Shown: positions 56,205-64,000 of the stretch, in pieces
Layout of the letters: every line of letters begins with the position of its first letter
How positions within the stretch are numbered: the first letter of the stretch is position 1
Source: JALYNX01 sp963724825
GTDB taxonomy: Bacteria > Actinomycetota > Acidimicrobiia > Spongiisociales > ZC4RG35
DNA: 64,000 nucleotides
NCBI GenBank assembly: GCA_963724825.1
Contig: CAVRWT010000008.1
Location: 91,565 to 155,564 of the forward strand
Reading direction: 5' to 3'
Notes under the pieces: model-generated
Databases searched by the model: none
Seen by the model: the letters and a program-made list of their open reading frames with translations, nothing else
Told to the model about the DNA's origin: nothing
Translations under genes and position numbers: made by a program

Positions 56205-57428
56205 TTGCCGCCGCCCCACCTTGGCGACGGGAGGGGATGCTTGCCGCCCATCGGGTGTTCGAATCCCTCGAGGAGCCAACTGGCGCCGAAGAGGACTGGC
56301 GCTATGTCCAGTTCGAGACTCCGTTCTCCAGCCTGATCACGATCGACGAGCCCGGTTCCCCGTTGGGGGGCGGCCCCTTCCTGGAATCGGTCGATCGAAG
56401 CTCGGGTCGGGTCCTCATCGTCGATGGAGCGGTTGCGGAGGCCTCCTCGGACGGTGACCTGGTGAAGCGGTTCGCCGATCTGGATGAAGCCCCGATTCAG
56501 GGTGGCCTGGTTCCAGTCGATCACAACAAGCTCGCTGCTGCTCACGCTTCGTTCTCCACCGACGGGGCTCTCATCGAGATTCCGAAGGGAGTGGTGATGA
56601 CAGACCCCCTGGTGGTCGAGATCCAGGGGGTGACTCCGGACGCGGCATCGTTCCCGCATGTGATCGTTCGCGTCGGCGAGAACGCAGAAGCGAGTGTTCT
56701 CGTCGTGTATCGGTCAGCCGACGACGCCCGACTCCTGATGGTCCCCGAGATCGATCTCGAAGTGGCTGACGGGGGTCGGCTGCGCTACCTGGCGGTCCAG
56801 AGCCTGGATCACGCCGCGACCTCGGTCGTTCACCAGCGGGTCACGCTCGGCAGGGATGCCACTGCACGGCTGGGCGAAGTCGGGCTCGGAGCCAAGCTGG
56901 GGCGTCTCGACCTGGGGATCAGTCTCATCGGCGATGGCTCCTCGTCGGAGGTGGTTGGCCTCTACTTCGGGGAAGGCAGCCAGACCCTCGACTACCGCAT
57001 GCTCATTACCCACGAGGGCCGGAGCACGAGTTCGGATGTGTTCCTCAAGGGGGCGGTCGAGGACGATGCACAGAGTGTTTTCACCGGCCTGCTGCGCATC
57101 GAGAAGGATGCGAGGGGAACCTCGACCTTCGAGACCAATCGCAATCTGGTCCTCTCCGAGAACGCCAAGGCCCAATCCGTGCCCAATCTGGAGATCCTCT
57201 GCAACGACGTGATCTGTGGGCATGCGTCGTCGGTAGGGCCGCTCGAGGAGGAGCATCTGTATTACCTGCAGAGTCGTGGCCTCGCCCGTGAGCGCGCCGA
57301 GCGCCTGCTGATCAAAGGGTTCTTCCAGGAAGTCATCGACGCTGCCGATCGTGGCTGTTGGTGGCCCTGTCTCCGAAGAGGTCTTCCGGAGGTTCGTCTC
57401 GGCCCAGGAAGAGGGTCGAGTGGCATGA
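56168..57428 (+). CDS. sufD: Fe-S cluster assembly protein SufD (one frameshift)
   Basis: SufB/SufD-family scaffold of about 420 residues. TTG 56168 follows GGAGAGG; the protein starts MPSFDSENLEKLIAAAPPW. Family features: FEVADG-like repeats in the beta-helix (LEVADGGRLRYLAVQSLDH), ARGTSTFETNRNLVLSENAKAQSVPNLEILCNDVICGHASSVGPLEEEHLYYLQSRGL, the last with the Cys/His stretch equivalent to the SufD functional site. An extra base near 57351 fuses it in frame with the next gene; corrected, it ends EEVFRRFVSAQEEGRVA and its stop overlaps the ferredoxin start. It works with SufB and SufC; no sufB is in the window. Confidence 0.85.
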
Positions 57429-57736
57429 AGATCGAACTCGGCGCCCTCGAGACCCTTCCCCGTGACCGGGGGATAAGGGTGACCGTTGGTGAAACCCGGG
57501 TCGCTGTTTTCCGGGTGGCCGACGAGGTGTTTGCTATCGGCGATCGTTGTTCACACGCCGAAGCGTCTTTGGCCGAGGGGGAGGTATACGGCACCGATGT
57601 CGAGTGCCCCCGGCACGGCTCGGAGTTCGACCTGCGGACCGGGGAGCCGATCTCGTTGCCAGCCACGCAGCCGGTCCCGGTTTACGAAGTCATGATCGAG
57701 GACGGGAACGTCTATCTGTTGTTGGAGCAGCCATGA
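57425..57736 (+). CDS. Rieske-type ferredoxin
   Basis: An intact 103-residue Rieske [2Fe-2S] protein (MKIELGALETLPRDRGIRV). Cluster ligands are C-S-H in GDRCSHAEASL and C-P-R-H in VECPRHGSEFDL. It resembles dioxygenase ferredoxins and NirD; in actinobacteria such a gene commonly lies between sufD and sufC and may assist cluster assembly or transfer. Coupled by ATGA to both sufD and sufC. It could in principle serve the Rieske oxygenase at 7154-8338, but the suf context makes an assembly role likelier. Confidence 0.88.
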   Translation: MKIELGALETLPRDRGIRVTVGETRVAVFRVADEVFAIGDRCSHAEASLAEGEVYGTDVECPRHGSEFDLRTGEPISLPATQPVPVYEVMIEDGNVYLLLEQP

Positions 57737-58533
57737 AGGTTGCCCTCCAGGTCAAAGGCTTGTCCGCCTCGGTGTCGAACAAGCAGATTCTCCAGGATCT
57801 CGATCTCGAGATTCCCTACGGGGAGATTCACGCAATCATGGGCCCCAACGGATCGGGCAAGTCGACGTTGTGTCATGTGCTGACTGGCAAGACCGGTTAT
57901 GAGGTGCAAGGGGAAGCCACGCTCGACGACGTCGATCTGTTCTCGTTGAGCGTTGATGAGCGGTCACGACTTGGGCTCCTGCAGAGCTTTCAGTACCCGA
58001 CCGAAGTCCCCGGCGTCAGGTTGAGGGAGTTCCTGCTCGAGGCGTCCGAAGAGCGTGGCGTGAGCCCCGACGAGGCCGCGGCCCGAATCGAGGAGCAAGC
58101 CGAGCGGTTCGATACCACTCGATTCCTCGATCGGTCTCTGAACAACGATCTCTCGGGCGGGGAGAAGAAGCGCTCTGAGATCTTCCAGATGGCGGTGCTC
58201 AAGCCCAAGCTGGCCCTCCTCGACGAAATCGACTCCGGGTTCGATATCGATGCCGTCCGCCAGGTTTCCGAAGCCGTCGAGTCGATGCGCTCACCCGACC
58301 TGGGAGTGGTGATGATCACCCACTACAGCCGAATCCTGCGCTACCTGATGCCGGATCGAATCCATGTGATGATCGACGGCCGCATCGTCGCCTCGGGGGG
58401 TGCCGAGCTGGCTGGGGAGCTCGACACCGGGGGATATGACTCGGTGCGGGATCGACTCGGCTTGCAGCGCGCCTCGGGGGAACCGGTGCGCAAGGCCTCC
58501 GACTTCTACACCGACACCCCGTTCGACGTCTGA
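57733..58533 (+). CDS. sufC: SufC-type ABC ATPase (copy 1)
   Basis: An intact 266-residue SufC: Walker A IMGPNGSGKSTL, signature LSGGEKKRSEIFQMA, Walker B LALLDEIDSGFDIDAVRQV, switch His ITHYSRIL. Supplies ATP-driven conformational change to the SufBD scaffold. It carries D-E-I-D-S-G-F where the second SufC (62903-63665) and most homologues have D-E-T-D-S-G-L. Coupled to the ferredoxin gene. The C-terminal extension (about residues 245-266, ...PVRKASDFYTDTPFDV) is longer than usual. Confidence 0.9.
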   Translation: MKVALQVKGLSASVSNKQILQDLDLEIPYGEIHAIMGPNGSGKSTLCHVLTGKTGYEVQGEATLDDVDLFSLSVDERSRLGLLQSFQYPTEVPGVRLREFLLEASEERGVSPDEAAARIEEQAERFDTTRFLDRSLNNDLSGGEKKRSEIFQMAVLKPKLALLDEIDSGFDIDAVRQVSEAVESMRSPDLGVVMITHYSRILRYLMPDRIHVMIDGRIVASGGAELAGELDTGGYDSVRDRLGLQRASGEPVRKASDFYTDTPFDV

Positions 58534-58538
58534 ACCCC

Positions 58539-59637
58539 ATGGCCGACCGTTCGACTGCCGAGCGTTGGTTGGCAGCTCTCACCAATACTCCGACTGCCTC
58601 GGGTCATGAGGATGGAGTCGTCCGCTGGGTGCGGGCATGGGCCGAAAGGCGTGAGGACCTCACGTTTCGCAGCGATGCCGGGGGCAACCTCCTGATCACC
58701 CAGAAGGGACGTCGGAGCCCGATCCCCGGTGGTGGCGGTGGCGCACATGGACCATCCGGCGTTCGTCGTCACGTCGGTGGAAGGCCGTGAAGCCCGATAT
58801 GAGTTCCGGGGAGGAGTTCGACCCGAGTATTTCCAGAACGCCCGCGTGACCTTTCTGACCTCCGGGCAGGCGATCGGCGGCGTGGTCACGACACATGAGC
58901 CGAAGACAGGGACCGGTTCGATCCGAGTCACCGGCAAAGGGGTGGTCACGCCGGGCTCGATCGCAACCTGGTCACTCGCCACGGCCAGGCCGAGAGCTGG
59001 ATACCTCTCGGCTCCTGCCTGCGACGACCTCGCCGGATGCGCCGCCGCCCTCGCCGCCCTCGACCGGGCGCGACGCATTCCTGAGCTCAAGAATTTCGGC
59101 GTGCTGCTGACGAGGGCGGAGGAGGTCGGCTTTGTCGGAGCAATTCATGCCGCCAAGAACGGCACAGTGTCCAGGGAGACCCGACTGCTGTCGATCGAGG
59201 CGTCGCGTGCTTCCATCCATGCCCCGGTTGGGGCCGGGCCTGTGGTGAGGGTGGGAGATGCCTCCACCGTGTTCGACCGGGAGTTGACCAACCAGATCAG
59301 TTGGGCCGCAGCGCGTCGGGGTTTGCCCCATCAGCGGAAGTTGATGGCCGGAGGATCATGCGAGGCCACGGCTTTCGGCGTCTACGGATACCGGGCGGCC
59401 GGGCTGTGCCTTCCCCTCGACAACTATCACAACATGGGCAATCTCGACGACGTCGAGTCCGGATCGGGGAAGGCGACTCCCATGCCCGAAACCATCGCCC
59501 TGTCCGACTTCCACGCCTTGGTCGACCTACTCCTGGTGGCCGCGCACGCGGTCGACGATGAGAGTGGTCTGGAGACGAGGCTCGACCATCTCTACGAAGA
59601 CAGCAAGCACCTGCTCCAGCGCAGACCGTTACCGTAA
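58539..59637 (+). CDS. M42-type metallo-aminopeptidase-like protein (one frameshift)
   Basis: About 365 residues. Metal-site motifs of the M42/M20 di-zinc family: VVAVAHMDHPAF (His, Asp), ACDDLAGCAAALAAL (bridging Asp), LLTRAEEVGFVGA (catalytic Glu-Glu), LLSIEAS and GSCEATAFGVYGY, with DNYHNMG supplying the last His. One extra C at about 58725 (CCCCGG) splits the N-terminal 60 residues; corrected text is SPIPVVAVAHMD. Five bases after sufC on the same strand, so probably co-transcribed, though no known link to Fe-S assembly. Confidence 0.8.
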
Positions 59638-59668
59638 GGGAGACGCTCGAAAGGGAGCCAGGAAACGC

Positions 59669-61054
<1,386 letters not shown>

Positions 61055-61144
61055 TGAGTGCCGGCCGACTTTGGCCGAGACCAACCATCACTCTGAGTCG
61101 GTGCAAGGTGTCGGTGGTTGCACGGTCTCGGCGAAGCAGACGCC

Positions 61145-61235
61145 GGTCGGCCGGTGCTGCCGCCGCGGATTCTCCCCCCAGTGAGCGGAGCGGGGGCGTC
61201 GCCGGGGAGGGGGCACCCACACGTCGACGAGGGGG
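61145..61235. repeat. GC-rich intergenic element
   Basis: The 184-base gap between fumC and the sufU stop contains GC-rich palindromic segments (GGCCGGTGCTGCCGCC, CCCCCCAGTGAGCGGAGC, GGGGGCGTCGCCGGGGAGG). Its style and partial words (GAGCG[AG]AGCG, GTCG.CGGGG, GGGGGCA) recall 12735-12826. Probably a dispersed repeat and terminator between the convergent genes; 61055-61144 shows nothing else. Confidence 0.3.
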
Positions 61236-61238
61236 CTA

Positions 61239-61682
61239 CTACTCCGCGAGCGCCTCGGCCAACACGTTCCACGCCAGGCTGGCGCACTTGATCCGCACCG
61301 GGTATTGGCGCACCCCTTCGAGGGCCTCGAGGTCGCCAAGGGCCGCCCCCGGATGATCGTGATCCACATGGGGGTCGATCCCGTTTTCGAGTGACATCAG
61401 GCCGCGGAACTTGGCGGTCAACTCCTCGATCTCGACCCGGCTCTTGCCCTTGATCGCCTCACTCATCATCGAGGCCGACGACAGGCTGATCGAGCACCCC
61501 TGGCCGTCGATTGCCACCGACCCGACCTTGTCCCCGTCGTACATGAGCTCGATTGTGATGTCGTCGCCGCAGAGCGGGTTGATGCCCTGCGCCTTGGCAT
61601 CTGGCGAGTCGAGGTGGCCCTTGTTGCGAGGCGTCCGATAGTGATCGAGGATTACCTCGCGATAGAGGTCTTCGAGGCTCAT
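61239..61682 (-). CDS. sufU: SufU-type Fe-S assembly/sulfurtransferase protein
   Basis: An intact 147-residue SufU. The zinc/sulfur-accepting residues are NPLCGDDIT (Cys, Asp), GQGCSISLSSASMM and VRIKCASLAWNVLAEA. The inserted GFEs-like segment (about residues 75-105) between the second and third Cys distinguishes SufU from IscU. SufU takes persulfide from SufS. Its start overlaps the sufS stop (ATGA), third gene of sufC-sufS-sufU on the minus strand. Confidence 0.92.
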   Translation of the reverse strand: MSLEDLYREVILDHYRTPRNKGHLDSPDAKAQGINPLCGDDITIELMYDGDKVGSVAIDGQGCSISLSSASMMSEAIKGKSRVEIEELTAKFRGLMSLENGIDPHVDHDHPGAALGDLEALEGVRQYPVRIKCASLAWNVLAEALAE

Positions 61683-62900
61683 TTGCCAACCCCGAACAGA
61701 TCTCGGGCCCGACGCAATGCGAGGACGAGTGCGTCGATGTCTTCCTCTGTGTTGTAGACGTAAAAGCTGGCCCGGGCCGTGGCCGCCACGCCCAACTTCT
61801 GCATGAGTGGTCGAGCGCAGTGGTGACCCGATCGCACGGATACCCCTTCTTCGTCGAGGATCGTGGCCAGGTCGTGGGCGTGGACCTCGTCCATGGTCAT
61901 CGAGATCACCCCGCCCCGGTCGATCGTGTTTGGCGGTCCCTGGATCTTGAGCCCCGGCACGTCACCGAGTCGGTCGAGGGCCACTTCGGTGAGGGCGCGG
62001 TCGTGCTCGAAGATCTTGTCCATTCCGATCGAGTCGAGATAGTCGATGGCGGCGTGGAGCCCGACCGCTTCGATGATCGGGGGAGTCCCGGCCTCGAAAC
62101 GATGCGGTATCTCTGCCCAGGTCGAATGTTGGAGGGTGACCTCGGAGATCATCTCGCCTCCAAACTCGAAAGGCTCGGCTTCCTGGAGGGCTTCCATCTT
62201 TCCCCAGAGGACCCCGATTCCGGTGGGGCCCAGCATCTTGTGTGAGGAAAAGGCCACAAAGTCGGCCCCAAGCTCACCGACCTTGACTGGCACGTGTGGA
62301 ACCAGCTGAGCGGCGTCCACCACCACCCTTGCTCCGTGGGCATGGGCGAGGTCTGCGATCTGACGAACCGGAGGCATCGTGCCCAGCACGTTCGACATCC
62401 CGGTGAAGGCAACGATCTTCACGTCCGGGCCCATCTTCTGGCGATACGCCTCCATGTCGAGGCGGAAGTCGTCGGTGACCGGGATGTGGTCGAGGGTGGC
62501 TCCGGTGCGCTTGGCCACTATTTGCCATGGAACCAGGTTGGCGTGGTGCTCCATCTCGGTGGACAGGATCCGATCACCCTCCTTCAGGTTCTCCAACCCC
62601 CAGCCGAAGGCGACCGTGTTGAGGGAGGTGGTGGCACCTCGGGTGAAGATGATCTCGCGGGGGTCGTTCACTCCGAGGAACTCCGCCACCCGGTGGCGGG
62701 CGGCTTCATGGCGTCCGTGGACGCAACCGAGAGCTTGTAGGCGCCGCGGTGTACGTTGGCGTAGGAGGTCCGGGCGGGGGAAGCCGATCCATCGCTTCGA
62801 GGACGGGGATCGGCTTCTGCGATGAGGCGCCAGAGTCGAGGAAATGGACCCCGTCACCGAGGACGGGGAAGTCGGCTTTGAGATGCGATAGATCGATCAC
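61679..62900 (-). CDS. sufS: Cysteine desulfurase SufS (frameshifts near N-terminus)
   Basis: PLP enzyme of about 406 residues: LKADFPVLGDGVHFLDSGASSQKP, TRGATTSLNTVAFGWG, EMEHHANLVPWQ, VVDAAQLVPH, the Schiff-base Lys in FSSHKMLGPTGIGVLWG and the catalytic Cys in VRSGHHCARPLMQ. Shifts between 62700 and 62800 break the segment after LEAMDR; the corrected form continues to AHEAARHRVAEFLGV. GTG 62900 lies 3 bases after the sufC stop. Group II desulfurase that gives sulfur to SufU for cluster assembly. Confidence 0.9.
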
Positions 62901-62902
62901 AA

Positions 62903-63665
62903 CTAGGTCAACACGCTCCGGAACGATTCGTCTCCCCTCCTCTTCGAGACGGGCGGCCAATTCAGGCCCGCCGCTCTCGAGGACCTGTCCGTCCATGAAG
63001 ATGTTGGACCCGGTCCGGGGTCACGTAGTCCAATAGCCGCTGGTAGTGGGTGATGATCAGGAATCCCCGCTCCGGCCCGGTCAGCTTGTTGACCCCGGCG
63101 GCCACGGTGCGCAATGCGTCGATGTCGAGCCCCGGAGTCGGTCTCGTCCATGATCGCCAACTCCGGCTCGAGCACCGCCATTTGAAGGACTTCGTTGCGC
63201 TTCCTGTTCCCGCCGGAGAACCCTTCGTTGAGGTAGCGGTCGGCAAAGGACGATTCCATGCCCAGTTCTTTCATGGCCTCCATCACCTTGAGGCGAAGCT
63301 CCAAGACGGTGAGGTCGACGCCGGTCCGATTGGACAAGAGCCTGACGGAGAAACTGGATCACCGAGACACCGGGGATGGCCTCCGGATGCTGGAACGCAA
63401 GAAACATGCCAGCCGCGCCGCGCTGATAAGACGGGGTTGCAGTGATGTCCTCGCCGCGATACAAGATTCGGCCTTTGGTGACCTTGTAACCGGGGTGACC
63501 CATGAGCACCGAGGCCAAAGTCGACTTACCCGAGCCATTGGGCCCCATCGACCGCGTGGATCTCACCGTGATCAACGGTCAGATCGACGCCAGGCGCAGG
63601 ATCTTCACGTCCTTCGCCGAAGCATGCAGGTTCTCTATTTGGAGGAGGGGGGCGGTGTCGCTCAC
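62903..63665 (-). CDS. sufC: SufC-type ABC ATPase (copy 2; frameshifted)
   Basis: About 250 residues from GTG 63665 (MSDTAPLLQIENLHASAKD). Pieces in order: GPNGSGKSTLASVLMGHPGY, AAGMFLAFQHPEAIPGVSVIQFLRQAL, GFSGGNRKRNEVLQMAVLEP, AIMDETDSGLDIDALRTV, ITHYQRLLDYVTPDRV and GQVLESGGPELAARLEEEG, all canonical SufC. Five or so one-base shifts interrupt it (near 63560, 63345, 63135, 63010, 62945). TACCAT ends 7 bases before the start, so leaderless. Heads the sufC-sufS-sufU operon. A second SufC is at 57733-58533 on the other strand. Confidence 0.85.
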
Positions 63666-63704
63666 GAGGTCAATGGTATTTGCACTATGGGTGTAGGGGA
63701 AATG

Positions 63705-63728
63705 CGTATTACGTGATACGTATTACGT
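63705..63728. promoter_or_regulatory. Tandem 14-bp repeat upstream of sufC copy 2
   Basis: CGTATTACGT occurs at 63705-63714 and again at 63719-63728, a 14-base step, just upstream of the expected -35 of the sufC-sufS-sufU promoter (-10 TACCAT at 63673-63678 on minus). AT-rich against the GC-rich surroundings. Candidate binding site for an Fe-S or iron-responsive regulator; the second copy runs into the stop of the YbaK-like gene. Confidence 0.45.
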
Positions 63729-64000
63729 ACTAGGTATCACGATGTTGGCCCACACCGGAGCGGCCAGGCGGTCCAGGTCCTCGATCGAAATCGGAAACAC
63801 GGTGGTCGGAGTACCAGCCGCGGCCCAAACTGGATCGTGTCGGCGTAGGGCGGGGTCGGCGAACACCCGAACCGGGGCGACATCCGCGCCTGGGGGAGTG
63901 CCACCCGCCGCGTAACCCGTTGCCGTCCGCACCTCTTCCAAAGTGGCGCGTCGTGACGCCTTAGCTCCGGCGATGGCGGCCAGGGCGTCGGTATCCAATC
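63723..64000 (-). CDS. YbaK/aminoacyl-tRNA-deacylase-domain protein (5' end outside window)
   Basis: C-terminal 91 residues of a YbaK/ProX-type domain: AGAKASRRATLEEVRTATGYAAGGTPPGADVAPVRVFADPAL, ending ANIVIPST at 63723 (TAA). The G-Y-x-x-G-G-x-P-P-x-G segment and the final beta-strands match proteins that hydrolyse mischarged tRNA (for example Cys-tRNAPro). The start lies beyond 64000. The 56-base gap to sufC copy 2 holds the tandem repeat. Confidence 0.75.
   Translation of the reverse strand, partial: LDTDALAAIAGAKASRRATLEEVRTATGYAAGGTPPGADVAPVRVFADPALRRHDPVWAAAGTPTTVFPISIEDLDRLAAPVWANIVIPST

Noticed and set aside
56168..57736. A single protein fusing SufD to the Rieske ferredoxin
   Set aside because: One inserted base near 57351 creates the read-through. 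The other frame gives a normal SufD C-terminus with a stop overlapping the ferredoxin ATG.

Overview
The window is about 64 kb of GC-rich DNA, densely packed with genes on both strands. It looks like an actinobacterial chromosome. The signs are SufU-type Fe-S assembly, WYL and DevR/DevS-type regulators, a HrdB/SigB-type sigma factor and many promoters with a TANNNT -10 box 4-10 bases from the start codon. A lineage near Acidimicrobiia is my best guess, but this is inference. No rRNA, tRNA, CRISPR array, insertion sequence or phage gene was seen. Many conserved genes are broken by frameshifts. In almost every case I traced, removing one inserted base restores the family sequence, so these look like insertion-type sequencing errors, and I annotate such genes as single CDSs.

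0-24.6 kb: two envelope proteins, then a large catabolic island. It holds a PYROXD2/CrtI-like flavoprotein, a GcvT-family (folate-dependent) methyltransferase, an acyl-CoA dehydrogenase, a Rieske oxygenase with the Glu bridge of quaternary-amine oxygenases, a class III aminotransferase, a translationally coupled operon of NDP-forming acyl-CoA synthetase, enoyl-CoA hydratase and formyl-THF deformylase (purU), and two PotABCD-type ABC importers. A TetR-family gene sits beside a CTGAACNGCCGTTCAG operator, and the same palindrome occurs 11 kb away between the methyltransferase and the acyl-CoA dehydrogenase. This suggests one regulon that takes up a methylated onium compound, demethylates it to folate and degrades the carbon skeleton through CoA thioesters. 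The substrate is unknown; a DMSP-like or betaine/carnitine-like compound fits best.

24.6-35 kb: an ethanolamine-permease-like APC transporter faces an operon of a GlnA-like ligase, an SDR and an aldehyde dehydrogenase, consistent with a gamma-glutamylation route for ethanolamine. Next come a very large cyclase-ATPase-TPR regulator, a class I glutamine amidotransferase and a cyclic-nucleotide-binding protein.

35-44.5 kb: an OmpR-type two-component system lies between two homologous exported proteins, with the same 11-bp-period direct repeat in both promoters. Then follow a CAP-domain protein, an NAD-dependent epimerase, a methyltransferase, a LEA-like protein and a tandem GNAT protein.

44.5-54.5 kb: a DevR/DevS-like pair, a CBS/PPOX/SRPBCC operon and a divergent multicopper oxidase with DosR-box-like sites between them form a likely redox or hypoxia module. 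A RibD-like reductase, a membrane/hydrolase pair (PF10081-like), an aminotransferase and a sigma factor follow.

54.5-64 kb: a putative glycosyl hydrolase, then Fe-S assembly genes in two convergent blocks (sufD-Rieske ferredoxin-sufC on plus; a second sufC-sufS-sufU on minus) around an M42-like peptidase and fumC. A YbaK-like gene runs off the right edge.
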